Assembly: GCF_016429215.1 (NCBI RefSeq) | Contig: NZ_JAELUH010000036.1 | Location: 1-52,578 of the forward strand | From: Herbaspirillum sp. ASV7 | GTDB taxonomy: Bacteria; Pseudomonadota; Gammaproteobacteria; Burkholderiales; Burkholderiaceae_D | Direction of reading: 5' to 3' | DNA: 52,578 bases | Shown: piece after piece, positions 1-8,442 of the stretch | Layout of the letters: the number at the start of each line of letters is the position of its first letter | Position numbering within the stretch: position 1 is the stretch's first letter | Program-made: the position numbers and the translations under genes | The notes under the pieces: model-generated | Seen by the model: only the letters and a program-made list of their open reading frames with translations | What the model was told of the DNA's origin: nothing | Databases searched by the model: none

Positions 1-1309
1 GGGCCTGGGGCTGTTCTCCATCATCCTGCTGGCCGGTGTGGCGCTGTACTTCCAGGCGCGCGGCGAGGCCAACCAGATCTTCGATTACCAGATGCGCCAG
101 ATCGCAGCGTCGCTGCCGCGTCAGGCCTTCTCGCCGATCTCGCCGGGGCAACAGTTCCCCGAGCTGGAAGACGAGATCATGATGCAGATCTGGGACAGTC
201 GCGGCACCGTCATCTATCACTCCCACGCGCGGGGTGCCATGCCGCGCCAGGCCGAGCTGGGCTTTGCCAATGTGCGCGGGCCCAATGGCATGTGGCGCGT
301 CTATAGCGCCCAGATCGGCAATACCGTGGTGCAGGTGGCGCAGCCGCAAAGCGCCCGCGACGAGATCGCGGCGCAGATGGCAGTCAAGACGGTGGGGCCG
401 TTGTTGCTGCTGTTCCCGCTCATCGGTGTGCTGGCCTGGGTGGCGGTCAGCCGGGGACTGGCGCCGGTGCGCCGGGCCGCCGCCGAGGTGGCCGCGCGTG
501 ACATGAACTCGCTGCAGCCGCTGGCCGACGTCGGCATGCCGCAGGAGATCCAGCCGCTCACGCACGCCTTGAACGACCTGCTGGCCCGCCTGAAGCATTC
601 CACCGAAACCCAGCGCGCTTTCGTCGCCGATGCGGCCCATGAATTGCGCACGCCGCTGACGGCCCTGCGCCTGCAGGCGCAACTGGCCGAGCGCGCCACC
701 GGCGAGGATGAACGTCGCGCTGCCTTCGCCGATCTCAAGAACGGCCTGGAGCGCGCGACGCATCTGGTGCATCAGCTGCTGACGCTGGCGCGCCAGGAAC
801 CCGATGCCATGAACTTCACGGCGGTCGATTTGCGTCAGCTGCTGGCCAGCGTGGTGGGGGATCTGTCGTCGGTGGCCGAGCATGGCGGCATCGATCTGGG
901 ACTCTCGGATGCGGGCGACGATGGCCGCCCGCTGCAGGTACAGGGCAATGCCGATGCCTTGCGTATCCTCTTCAACAACCTGGTCGACAATGCGCTGCGC
1001 TATACGCCCGCCGGTGGCGTGGTCGATGTGGGATTTGATTTATCCACAGCCGGATCTTGTACAGTGGTGATCCAGGATAGCGGACCGGGCATCCCCGAGA
1101 GCGAGTTGCCACGCGTGTTCGACCGTTTCTATCGCGGCCAGCGCACCCACGAACCGCAGGCCGGCCGGGTGGCTTTCGGTAGCGGCCTGGGGCTGGCCAT
1201 CGTCCAGCAGATCGCCGACCTGCACCGGGTGCCGGTGCAGCTGCGCAATACCGGCCGGGGCCTGGAGGCGCGCGTGAGCTTCCCCCTGGGGACCGCCCTG
1301 GCCGGATGA
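1..1309 (+). CDS. Sensor histidine kinase, QseC/PmrB type (5' end outside window)
   Basis: This is the C-terminal part of an inner-membrane sensor kinase; the reading frame is open from base 2, so the start lies upstream. The visible part holds the end of a first membrane helix, a periplasmic sensor segment, a second helix (bases about 383-460, Leu-rich then VAWVAVSRG-like), a HAMP region, and a HisKA domain with the H-box AAHELRTPLTAL, whose phosphoacceptor His codon is 638-640. The ATPase domain follows with its N box (NNLVDNALRYTP), G1 box (DSGPGIP) and G2 box (GSGLGLAIV). Such kinases phosphorylate an OmpR-type response regulator, normally encoded just upstream, here outside the window. 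The next gene is an HtrA protease whose promoter carries a PmrA/QseB-type box, which fits a kinase-regulator-protease unit. The family call is firm; the signal it senses is unknown. Confidence 0.93.
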   Translation, partial: GLGLFSIILLAGVALYFQARGEANQIFDYQMRQIAASLPRQAFSPISPGQQFPELEDEIMMQIWDSRGTVIYHSHARGAMPRQAELGFANVRGPNGMWRVYSAQIGNTVVQVAQPQSARDEIAAQMAVKTVGPLLLLFPLIGVLAWVAVSRGLAPVRRAAAEVAARDMNSLQPLADVGMPQEIQPLTHALNDLLARLKHSTETQRAFVADAAHELRTPLTALRLQAQLAERATGEDERRAAFADLKNGLERATHLVHQLLTLARQEPDAMNFTAVDLRQLLASVVGDLSSVAEHGGIDLGLSDAGDDGRPLQVQGNADALRILFNNLVDNALRYTPAGGVVDVGFDLSTAGSCTVVIQDSGPGIPESELPRVFDRFYRGQRTHEPQAGRVAFGSGLGLAIVQQIADLHRVPVQLRNTGRGLEARVSFPLGTALAG

Positions 1310-1349
1310 CTTGTGTTATCCACAGAGCTTTTTCCGCCTTCTTTTCTAC

Positions 1350-1380
1350 CTTAAGTTTGTCTTAATTTTCACTGCTTAAT
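1350..1380 (+). promoter_or_regulatory. Putative PmrA/QseB-type response regulator box
   Basis: CTTAAG (1350-1355), five bases, then CTTAAT (1361-1366) match the direct-repeat box known for PmrA/QseB-type OmpR-family regulators (HTTAAK-N5-HTTAAK). A third CTTAAT lies at 1375-1380. The box sits about 90-120 bp before the start codon of the HtrA-type protease and just after a kinase gene of the matching family. The match is seen directly; binding is inferred. Confidence 0.55.
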
Positions 1381-1469
1381 CTTCACTCCAACGGTTGAGG
1401 CCAACGAGTTGCGCACAGGCGCAGCAGCGGTCCCGACCATCGGTATCCAGTTCGATCAAGGAGAAGAAG

Positions 1470-2963
1470 ATGAGCCGTCGTATTGTTTTTGTTCGTAACA
1501 CTTTGGCTGTGATGATTGCCGCAGTGGTCGGCGGCAGCTATGTCTATTTTCGCGGTGCCGACCTGCCGTCGGCGCACGCGGCCGCGATCAACGCCCCGCT
1601 GGTGGCCTCCAACTCCGCGCCCGCAGCCCCGGCCGGACCGGTGGTGGCGGCGGCGACCGACTTCTCGGGCATCGTCGAGCGTGCCGGCCCGGCGGTGGTC
1701 AACATCAGCGTCACCGGCAAGGTGCGCAAGGTGGCCGATGAGGACGGCGGTAACGGCAACGGCCTCGATCCCAACGATCCCTTCTACGAATTCTTCAAGC
1801 ACTTCGGCCCGCAGCTGCAGATGCCGCAGCAGCCGCGTGTGATGCACGGCCTGGGTTCGGGCTTCATCATCTCGCCGGATGGTCTGATCCTGACCAATGC
1901 CCACGTGGTCGATGGCGCCCAGGAAGTGGTGGTCAAGCTGACTGACCGTCGCGAGTTCAAGGCCAAGGTGCTGGGTATCGACAAGCAGAGCGACATCGCC
2001 GTCATCCGTATCGATGCCAAGAACCTGCCCACGGTGCAGATCGGCGACCCCACCCGCGTGAAGGTCGGTGAGCCGGTGCTGGCCATCGGTTCGCCTTACG
2101 GTTTCGATAACACCGCCACCGCAGGCATCATCAGCGCCAAGTCGCGCAGCCTGCCGGATGACAATTACGTGCCCTTCATCCAGACCGACGTGGCCGTCAA
2201 TCCGGGCAACTCCGGTGGTCCGCTGTTCAACCTGCGTGGCGAGGTGATCGGCATCAATTCGCAGATCTACAGCCAGACCGGCGGCTTCCAGGGCTTGTCG
2301 TTCTCCATCCCCATCGATGTGGCCATGAAGGTGGAGCAGCAACTGGTCCAGCACGGCAAGGTGACCCGTGGCCGCCTAGGGGTGTCGGTGCAGGACCTGA
2401 ACCAGGCCTTGTCGGATTCCTTCGGCCTGAAGAAGGCGCAGGGCGCGCTGGTGAGTTCGGTGGAAAAGGGCAGCCCGGCCGACAAGGCGGGGGTGCAGGC
2501 GGGCGATGTGATCCTCAGCTTCAATGGTCATGAGATCGATCATTCGGTCGACCTGCCCACACTGGTGGCCGATACTGCACCTGGCAGCACCAAGCCGCTG
2601 GAAGTGATGCGTGCCGGCAAGGTACGCACGCTCAACGTGACGGTGGGCGAGATGAAGCAGGCCAGCAACGAGGCGCCGGCCAGCAAGGCCGAGAAGCAGG
2701 GCCGCCTGGGCCTGGCGGTACGTCCGCTGGACAAGGATGAACAGAAGCAGCTGGGTGGTCAGAACGGCTTGCTGGTGGAAGACGCCAGCGGCCCGGCAGC
2801 AGTGGCCGGCATCCAGAGCGGCGACGTCATCCTGGCCTTGAATGGCACGCCGGTGAGCAGCGTGGCCCAGTTGCGCAAGCTGGCCACCGAGGCCGGCAAG
2901 AACGTGGCCTTGCTGGTGGAGCGTGGTGACGAAAAGATCTTCGTGCCGCTGGCCCTGAATTGA
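1470..2963 (+). CDS. HtrA/Deg-family serine protease with two PDZ domains
   Basis: This 497-aa periplasmic protease and chaperone degrades misfolded envelope proteins. The start at 1470 is chosen because AAGGAGAAGA lies just before it and an uncleaved-type membrane anchor follows (about residues 6-27); the longer open frame from 1395 has no such support. A trypsin-like domain carries the triad His145 (TNAHVV), Asp175 (SDIAVI) and Ser248 (NPGNSGGP). PDZ1 spans about residues 300-390 and PDZ2 about 410-490. A short Gly/Asn-rich loop (about residues 90-103) stands where DegP has its longer LA loop, so the protein is closer to DegQ/MucD than to DegP. It follows a sensor kinase and has a PmrA/QseB-type box upstream, which suggests two-component control. 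The family is certain; the exact orthologue is not. Confidence 0.95.
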   Translation: MSRRIVFVRNTLAVMIAAVVGGSYVYFRGADLPSAHAAAINAPLVASNSAPAAPAGPVVAAATDFSGIVERAGPAVVNISVTGKVRKVADEDGGNGNGLDPNDPFYEFFKHFGPQLQMPQQPRVMHGLGSGFIISPDGLILTNAHVVDGAQEVVVKLTDRREFKAKVLGIDKQSDIAVIRIDAKNLPTVQIGDPTRVKVGEPVLAIGSPYGFDNTATAGIISAKSRSLPDDNYVPFIQTDVAVNPGNSGGPLFNLRGEVIGINSQIYSQTGGFQGLSFSIPIDVAMKVEQQLVQHGKVTRGRLGVSVQDLNQALSDSFGLKKAQGALVSSVEKGSPADKAGVQAGDVILSFNGHEIDHSVDLPTLVADTAPGSTKPLEVMRAGKVRTLNVTVGEMKQASNEAPASKAEKQGRLGLAVRPLDKDEQKQLGGQNGLLVEDASGPAAVAGIQSGDVILALNGTPVSSVAQLRKLATEAGKNVALLVERGDEKIFVPLALN

Positions 2964-3020
2964 TATAAATAATTTGTTTTGATTTGTTGTGGCAGTGGGT
3001 AATACCGGTAGCAGTAAGCA

Positions 3021-3077
3021 GTACGTGGTAAGCAGTGAGTAGTGAGTAGCCTGTTGTACGTGGTAACAAGCAGTGAG
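3021..3077 (+). repeat. Imperfect direct repeat after the HtrA gene
   Basis: GTACGTGGTAAGCAGTGAG (3021-3039) is repeated as GTACGTGGTAACAAGCAGTGAG (3056-3077, a 3-bp insertion in the second copy). A further short GTAAGCAG copy lies before the first. The copies fall between the protease stop codon and its terminator. No function is evident. Confidence 0.6.
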
Positions 3078-3082
3078 GGATT

Positions 3083-3118
3083 GGCCGGACATGCGCGAGC
3101 GTGTCCGGCCCTTTTTTA
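3083..3118 (+). terminator. Rho-independent terminator of the HtrA-type gene
   Basis: A perfect 9-bp stem, GGCCGGACA (3083-3091) with TGTCCGGCC (3102-3110), encloses a 10-base loop and is followed by a run of six T. It separates the protease from the convergent kefC gene, whose TAA stop codon overlaps the T run. Confidence 0.85.
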
Positions 3119-4954
3119 TTGGGACGCCGGTGGTGGTGGTGGCGGCGGTTCCCCGCGCCACTGGTCATGGCTGTGATCACGTTCCATGGCGGCGCGGTCG
3201 CCGGCGAACATGGCCTGCAATTCCTCGCGTGCCTGCACGGCCATCGAGACCATCTGCGCCTGGTTCTTGTAGTGCGGGTAGAGGGCTTCCAGGGTCTTGA
3301 GATTGTGGGCGCGGAATTTCATCGCCGCCTCGCGCGCACGGAAGGCGCCGAAATCCAGCTGCTCCAGCACCTGGCGACCCATGTGCAGGGCACTCTCGAA
3401 GGTCTCGCGTTCCAGCACCGTCACGCCCCGGTCCATGAGGTCGTAGTAGTGGGTGACGTTGCGCGCCCGTGCGGCGATCTGCAGGTGCGGGAATTCCTCG
3501 CGCACCTTGTCCACCATCTCCAGCGCGCCCTGGGCATCGTCGATGGCAATCACCAGCACGCGTGCCTTGGCCGCACCGGCTGTGCGCAGCAGGTCGATGC
3601 GGGTGGCATCGCCATAGAACACCTTGAAGCCGAACTTGCGCAGGAAGTCGATCTGGTCGGGGTCGTGGTCCAGCACGGTGGCGCCGATGCCGTTGGCCGC
3701 CAGCAGGCGCCCGACGATCTGGCCGAAGCGGCCGAAGCCGGCGATGATGACGGCGTGGTCTTGCGGGTCGATCTTGTCTTCCGGGCGGCGCTTGCCGCCT
3801 TCCAGCCAGCGCACCAGCAGGCGGTCATGCACCAGCAGCAGCAGGGGCGTGACCAGCATCGACAGCGCCACTACCACCACCAGCAGCGAGGATGTCTCCG
3901 GCGTCAGTACCTTGGCCGTGACGGCCGCGCCGAAGACGATGAAGGCAAACTCCCCACCCTGCGAGAGCAGGAGGGCGAAGAACAATTGCTGCCCGCGCGG
4001 GATGCCGAAGCAGCGTCCCAGCAGCCACATCACGCAGGTCTTGATGGCCAGGAATCCCGCGACCAGGCCGAGGATGCGCCAGGGTTGCGCGAGGAACACG
4101 CCGAAATCCACCGACATGCCCACGGCGATGAAGAACAGGCCCAGCAGCAGACCCTTGAAGGGTTCCAGATCGCTCTCCAGGGCGTGGCGGTATTCGGAAT
4201 CGGCCAGCAGCACGCCGGCCAGGAAGGTGCCCAGCGCCATGGACATGCCCACCGATTGCATCAGCAGGCAGGTGGCGATCACCAGCAGCAGGGCAAAGGC
4301 GGTGAAGATCTCGCGCATGTCGGTCTTGGCGATGATGCGCAGGATGGGGCGGATCAGCACCCGGCCGCCGAGGATGAGCAAGGCGATCACCAACACCACC
4401 TGGCCCGCATGCAGCCAGCCCTGGCCACTGCCCTGGGTGGCGGCCACACCCAGCAGCGGCACGGCAGCCATCATGGGAATGGCGGCGATGTCCTGGAACA
4501 GGAGGATGGAGAAGGCCGCCGAGCCGGCCGGGGTGGCGGTGAGCTTGCGCTCGCCCAGGGTGGCCAGGGCGATGGCGGTGGAGGACAGCGACATGCCGAG
4601 TGCGGCGATGAGACCGATGCGCCAGGGTACGCCCACCACCAGGGCGGCGGCGAACAAGGCCAGCGAGACGGCCGCGACCTGGATGCTGCCCCAGCCGAAG
4701 ATGGAGCGGCGCAGCGCCCACAGGCGCTTGGGATCGAGCTCCAGGCCGATCAGGAACAGCAGCAGCACCACGCCGAATTCGGAGAATTCCAGGATGTGCT
4801 TGACCTCGGTGATCAGGCGCAGCCCCCAGGGGCCGATGACGATGCCGGCCAGCAGGTAGCCCAGCACCGCGCCCAGGCCCAGACGCTTGGCGATGGGGAC
4901 GGCGGCCACGGCAGCCAGCAGGTAGACCAGGGCGATGAGCAGTTGTTCATCCAT
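3116..4954 (-). CDS. kefC: Glutathione-regulated potassium efflux antiporter KefC (CPA2 family)
   Basis: This 612-aa inner-membrane protein exports potassium in exchange for protons and protects the cytoplasm during electrophile stress. The first about 385 residues form a CPA2 membrane domain rich in helices; the regulatory loop SEYRHALESDLEPFKG and the following LLLGLFFIAVGMSVDFG are very close to KefC. A cytosolic RCK/TrkA-N domain follows with the dinucleotide motif GFGRFGQIVG. The extreme C-terminus is a short polyproline stretch before the stop. It lies 54 bp downstream of kefF on the same strand, the usual order for this pair, so the two are probably co-transcribed. KefC rather than KefB is favoured by the loop sequence; the antiporter family itself is certain. 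Confidence 0.93.
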   Translation of the reverse strand: MDEQLLIALVYLLAAVAAVPIAKRLGLGAVLGYLLAGIVIGPWGLRLITEVKHILEFSEFGVVLLLFLIGLELDPKRLWALRRSIFGWGSIQVAAVSLALFAAALVVGVPWRIGLIAALGMSLSSTAIALATLGERKLTATPAGSAAFSILLFQDIAAIPMMAAVPLLGVAATQGSGQGWLHAGQVVLVIALLILGGRVLIRPILRIIAKTDMREIFTAFALLLVIATCLLMQSVGMSMALGTFLAGVLLADSEYRHALESDLEPFKGLLLGLFFIAVGMSVDFGVFLAQPWRILGLVAGFLAIKTCVMWLLGRCFGIPRGQQLFFALLLSQGGEFAFIVFGAAVTAKVLTPETSSLLVVVVALSMLVTPLLLLVHDRLLVRWLEGGKRRPEDKIDPQDHAVIIAGFGRFGQIVGRLLAANGIGATVLDHDPDQIDFLRKFGFKVFYGDATRIDLLRTAGAAKARVLVIAIDDAQGALEMVDKVREEFPHLQIAARARNVTHYYDLMDRGVTVLERETFESALHMGRQVLEQLDFGAFRAREAAMKFRAHNLKTLEALYPHYKNQAQMVSMAVQAREELQAMFAGDRAAMERDHSHDQWRGEPPPPPPPASQ

Positions 4955-5008
4955 GGCGGTATCCAGTGGTGAGAGAGGTGGTCATGGGCGGGACATGGTG
5001 GGTGGGGA

Positions 5009-5530
5009 TCATGCCTGCAGGCCCTCCAGGTAGCGTTCGACATGCTGCTGGAACTCCACCGGCGGCACATGATGGGCGCCATGCAGGATCAGCGGGTCCA
5101 GCCACTGCATGCCGCACAGGCGCGCGGTCTGCTGGTAGGGCGGCAGGAAATCGGCGAAGGGATGGCCATGGCGGCCGCTGCTGCTGTAGGCGGCTGCCTC
5201 GCCGCCGGTGGAGGCCACCAGCCACAGGCGCTTGCCGTGCAGGGCGTGGCCATCATGGCCGAAGGCCCAGCCTCGCGCCAGCACCTGCTCCAGCCACAGC
5301 TGCTGCAGGGCCGGCATGCCGTACCAGTGGATCGGGTGTTGCAGGACTACCAGGTCGGCATCGCTGAGCAATTGCTGCTCGTGTGCCACGTCGATGTGGA
5401 AATCCGGATAGTGCTCATACAGGTCATGGATGAGCACGTCCGGCAGGCGCGCGGCCGCCTCCAGCATCAGGCGGTTGGTGCGCGAGAGCTCGGCGGCAGG
5501 ATGGGCGTAGAGGATCAGGGCCTTGGGCAT
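5009..5530 (-). CDS. kefF: KefF-type NAD(P)H:quinone oxidoreductase, KefC ancillary protein
   Basis: This 173-aa flavoprotein of the flavodoxin_2 fold reduces quinones and is needed for full activity of the KefC channel, to which it binds on the cytosolic side. The conserved start MPKALILYAHP fixes the ATG at 5530; the open frame extends upstream to 5773 but that part is low in family likeness. The core motif HPIHWYGMPALQQLW around residues 81-95 and the ASTGGEAAAY segment match the family. It is the first gene of a kefF-kefC pair. The Shine-Dalgarno sequence before 5530 is weak. Orthology to KefF against KefG rests mainly on the KefC partner. Confidence 0.88.
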   Translation of the reverse strand: MPKALILYAHPAAELSRTNRLMLEAAARLPDVLIHDLYEHYPDFHIDVAHEQQLLSDADLVVLQHPIHWYGMPALQQLWLEQVLARGWAFGHDGHALHGKRLWLVASTGGEAAAYSSSGRHGHPFADFLPPYQQTARLCGMQWLDPLILHGAHHVPPVEFQQHVERYLEGLQA

Positions 5531-5845
5531 GGGCAGTGGAGCGGGGCTGGACGGGTGTCGGCGGCTGGCAGGGGAAATTGGCCGGAACATGCATGGCCTG
5601 GTTGTTGTCTGCCAGGATGAGGAGAAGGAGTTTGCCACGAAAGCGCCGCGCATGGCTTGTATGAAACTGCTGGCCGCTGCTGTGACCGCTCGCCGTGACG
5701 GCCGTCCCGTGGGTGCCCAAAGCCGGGTAATGCGCTTATACTCAGCCACTCCCCGGGTTCTCCTTCGCACCATCGCGCCCGGCTATTGCAGCCCAGGCCG
5801 GTGACGCTCGCCATAGTCCATACATCTTGATTACAGATTGCCGCC
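5531..5845. other. Divergent intergenic region kefF / PuuD-like gene, no gene seen
   Basis: I see no convincing gene in these 315 bases. A TATACT hexamer at 5737-5742 could be a -10 element for the rightward gene, but the -35 position is poor. The leftward frame that continues kefF upstream has no start or motif to support it. Confidence 0.5.
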
Positions 5846-7027
5846 ATGTCCGACATCCAAGACTCCGAAGCCAACCTGCCCCCTGAACGCAGCCCGACGC
5901 AGCCTGCCACACCGGTGAAGCCCGCCGCAAGCACAAGCACATCGGCGCCTGCTGCAGCCGCTCCCGCCGTCGACGCCGGTGGCGCCGCTGCTTCCCAGCC
6001 CGCTTCCCAGCCCGCTTCCCAGCCCGCATCCCAGCCCGCTGCCGCCGACCCGACCACGGCATCGGCATCGGGCTCCGCTGGTACAGCTGCCCCCCCGTCC
6101 CCGGGCGGAGCGGGAGCCCAGCCGCAGGGTGGCGGCTATTCGGCCCTGCCACCGCCGCCGCACCATGCGGGCGATGCGCCCTGGGCCCAGACCTGGCGCT
6201 TCCTGGCCGCACGCCTGCGGCAACTGTCGGACAAGGCCGGCCGCCGCGTCATGCAGCGCACCTTGAAAATCGGTGTGTCGGCCCGTATCTTTCACCCAGA
6301 GTCCGGCTCCAAGGGCCTGCGCAGCAAGACCCTGCAATACCTGGAAGAGTCGATCGCGCAGTGGGTGATGTCGCGCGATGTGCTGGTGTTCATGATCCCG
6401 ACCGTCAATACCAATGGCCTGGTCCACCCCAGCAATATCCGCCTGCGCGACTATGCCAAGCATCTGGACGGGCTGGTGCTGCAGGGTGGCGCCGACGTTT
6501 CGCCGCAGAGCTATGCACAGGCCGCCACCCGTCCCGAATGGAGTGGCGACCGCGTGCGCGACATGTACGAACTGGAACTGCTGCATGAGTTCATCGAGGC
6601 CGGCAAGCCGGTGCTGGGTATCTGCCGTGGTTGCCAGCTGATCAATGTGGCCTTCGGCGGTACGCTCTACCAGGATATCGCCACTGACGTGCCCACCGCG
6701 ATCCCGCACGTCAACGACCAGTACGACAGCAATACCCATGCGCTGCATTTCCCGCAGGGGTCGACGCTGGCCAGCCTGGTCAAGACCGAGAACGCACTGG
6801 TCAACTCCATCCACCACCAGGCGGTGCGTGATCTGGGGCGCGACCTGTCGGTGGAGGCGGTGTCCGGTCCCGACCAGATCGTCGAGGCCATCCGCTATCG
6901 CAAGGCGCCCTTCGTGATGGGTTTGCAATGGCACCCGGAGTTCCACCGGGCTGGTGGTTCCGAGCTGCTCGATTGCACGCCCATCCTGGACAGTTTCCTG
7001 CGCTCGGCCCGCGAGACGCGCTTCTAG
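5846..7027 (+). CDS. PuuD-like class I glutamine amidotransferase (gamma-glutamyl-GABA hydrolase family) with N-terminal extension
   Basis: This 393-aa protein has a C-terminal class I glutamine amidotransferase domain of the peptidase C26 type (about residues 140-390). Nucleophile Cys260 sits in the elbow GICRGCQ, and His363 and Glu365 are in WHPEFH. PuuD hydrolyses gamma-glutamyl-GABA in putrescine degradation; no puuA, puuB or puuC neighbours are here, so the substrate is open. Residues 1-110 are low-complexity Ala/Pro/Ser with four SQPA repeats, and residues 115-140 form a basic amphipathic stretch. Typical PuuD proteins are near 250 aa and lack this part. The ATG at 5846 is the best start in view, but an internal start near the conserved domain cannot be excluded. 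Confidence 0.88.
   Translation: MSDIQDSEANLPPERSPTQPATPVKPAASTSTSAPAAAAPAVDAGGAAASQPASQPASQPASQPAAADPTTASASGSAGTAAPPSPGGAGAQPQGGGYSALPPPPHHAGDAPWAQTWRFLAARLRQLSDKAGRRVMQRTLKIGVSARIFHPESGSKGLRSKTLQYLEESIAQWVMSRDVLVFMIPTVNTNGLVHPSNIRLRDYAKHLDGLVLQGGADVSPQSYAQAATRPEWSGDRVRDMYELELLHEFIEAGKPVLGICRGCQLINVAFGGTLYQDIATDVPTAIPHVNDQYDSNTHALHFPQGSTLASLVKTENALVNSIHHQAVRDLGRDLSVEAVSGPDQIVEAIRYRKAPFVMGLQWHPEFHRAGGSELLDCTPILDSFLRSARETRF
5991..6038 (+). repeat. Four 12-bp tandem repeats coding for SQPA units
   Basis: The unit CTTCCCAGCCCG occurs three times exactly and once with one base changed. It encodes the Ala-Ser-Gln-Pro repeats in the N-terminal extension of the PuuD-like protein. Because the unit is 12 bp, gain or loss of copies keeps the frame. 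Confidence 0.85.
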
Positions 7028-7228
7028 GCGCTGCCAGGAACCTACGCCGGCTTGCGCCATCGAACCGGTTTTGCGCTGGCGCAAGCTTGCTGAAGAGAGC
7101 TACTCGCTGCGCGGCAGGCTCTGTAGAATCCGTCATGTGAGCAGTGCAGCAAGAGCGCACTGCTGGCATGGCAGCCAGACCTCTTGGTCTTTTCGTCTTT
7201 CCACCATCGGCTAACAAGGAGAATCCAA

Positions 7229-7537
7229 ATGCCTCAATCCCCCGCACTGAAGACCGTCCGCAACGACATGAAGACCCTGGTCAAGGATGCCCAGGCATTG
7301 TTCGCCGAGGCCGCCGCCGCCACCGGCGAGAAGGCCGATGAGCTGCGCGCACGTGGCCTGACCCTGCTGGAAGCGGCCGCCGAAGCCGCCCAGAGCGCAC
7401 AGGCTGCCGCCATCGAGAAGGGCAAGGAAGTCGCCGCCAAGACCGACGACTACGTCCACGAAAATCCGTGGCGCGCCGTGGCCATCTCGGCCGGCCTGGG
7501 CCTGCTGGTCGGCCTGGTCATCGGCCGCAGCAAGTAA
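7229..7537 (+). CDS. DUF883 family protein (ElaB/YqjD-like)
   Basis: This 102-aa protein is of the ElaB/YqjD family, tail-anchored inner-membrane proteins that in enterobacteria bind ribosomes in stationary phase. The ATG at 7229 is preceded by AAGGAGAATCCAA, which decides the start against the upstream GTG at 7184. An Ala/Glu/Lys-rich amphipathic helix (residues 10-75) is followed by ENPWRAV and a C-terminal membrane helix, AISAGLGLLVGLVIG, ending in RSK. It begins a run of three small membrane-protein genes with short gaps (11 and 22 bp). The family is clear; the ribosome role here is inferred from relatives. Confidence 0.9.
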   Translation: MPQSPALKTVRNDMKTLVKDAQALFAEAAAATGEKADELRARGLTLLEAAAEAAQSAQAAAIEKGKEVAAKTDDYVHENPWRAVAISAGLGLLVGLVIGRSK

Positions 7538-7548
7538 GCGCCGCGCCG

Positions 7549-7959
7549 ATGGCGACTCACCACAAGGACGGGCCGGCAGCGTCGGCCTCCCATGCGGCCC
7601 ATCCGGGTTTGACGGCGGGCCTCTTGGGCCTGGCCAAGAACCTGCTGGGCCTGATCATCAGCCGTATCGAGCTGGCCTCGCTGGAGATGTCGGAGATCGG
7701 CGCCAACCTGGTGCGATTCGCCATCATCTTCGTGCTGGCGGCGGTCGCGCTGTGGTTTGCCATCGCCTTCTGGTCGGTGCTGATCGTGCTGCTGGCCTGG
7801 GCTACCTGGGGCTGGAAGATCCTGGCCCTGCTGGGTTTTCTGTTCACTGCGGCCACTGTAGGCTTGGTGTGGTATGCCCGCGCGGTGCTGCGACAGGGCA
7901 AGCTGTCCCTGCCGCAGACCATGTCGGAACTGCGCCGCGACCGTGACGCGCTGCTGTGA
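7549..7959 (+). CDS. Phage holin-like membrane protein (YqjE-like, holin superfamily 6)
   Basis: This 136-aa protein has a soluble N-terminus and two hydrophobic helices (about residues 60-85 and 88-112) in the pattern of the YqjE/DUF1469 family. The start at 7549 is taken because it lies 11 bp after the DUF883 gene and gives the normal family length. The name holin is a domain label: a housekeeping membrane protein is more likely here, since no phage genes are nearby and the yqjD-yqjE order is common in proteobacteria. Confidence 0.85.
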   Translation: MATHHKDGPAASASHAAHPGLTAGLLGLAKNLLGLIISRIELASLEMSEIGANLVRFAIIFVLAAVALWFAIAFWSVLIVLLAWATWGWKILALLGFLFTAATVGLVWYARAVLRQGKLSLPQTMSELRRDRDALL

Positions 7960-7981
7960 GCGTTTTTTTCCGAGGATAGCC

Positions 7982-8425
7982 ATGCAGACAGACCAAGACC
8001 AGGGCATGACCCACGAAGAGCGCAAGCGCAAGGTGCTGGCGCAAGGCGCGCTGTACCGGCTGGGCGTGATGGAAGCGCGCGAGGTGGTGCGCGAGAACCT
8101 CAGTGCGGAGTCCTTGGCCAAAGGTGCTTTGAGCCGCGTGGGCCATTTCGCGGCATCGTTGTTCGGCGGCGGCAAGACGGTGCAATCGATCAAGTCGATT
8201 GCCTCGGGTGGCCTGGGCGGTGTCAACCTGCAGTCGGTGACGCCGTTGCTGGTGACCGGTGCCTCGCTGTTGTCGCGCCGCTGGTTGCGCAAGCCGCTGC
8301 TCATGGGCGGTGTCATCGCCGCCGTGGGCGGTCTGGCATATTACTTCAGCCAGCGCGGTGAGCCTGTGGACCAGGATGCAGATGCGTTGCAAGGCCCGCC
8401 GGAACCTGGGACGGGCGAGAACTGA
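7982..8425 (+). CDS. Hypothetical protein with C-terminal membrane segment, third gene of yqjDE-like cluster
   Basis: I do not recognise this 147-aa protein with certainty. It starts with a charged segment (TDQDQGMTHEERKRKVL), continues with an Ala/Gly/Ser-rich middle part, and has a hydrophobic helix near residues 108-127 (LMGGVIAAVGGLAYYF) before an acidic tail. The ATG at 7982 follows the weak purine stretch CGAGGATAGC, 22 bp after the holin-like gene. Its position matches that of yqjK in enterobacteria, but I see no sequence proof of that. A strong hairpin after it closes the cluster. Confidence 0.8.
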   Translation: MQTDQDQGMTHEERKRKVLAQGALYRLGVMEAREVVRENLSAESLAKGALSRVGHFAASLFGGGKTVQSIKSIASGGLGGVNLQSVTPLLVTGASLLSRRWLRKPLLMGGVIAAVGGLAYYFSQRGEPVDQDADALQGPPEPGTGEN

Positions 8426-8442
8426 CGCCTCCCGCTTTGATG

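Noticed and set aside
3101..4972. Open frame of 623 codons on the plus strand over kefC
   Set aside because: It mirrors kefC, is rich in His, Gln and Arg with no motif, and has no ribosome site. KefC on the minus strand has clear domains.
7549..7959. Prophage remnant suggested by the holin-like domain
   Set aside because: No other phage gene is nearby, and the gene order DUF883 then holin-like is the common housekeeping yqjD-yqjE arrangement.
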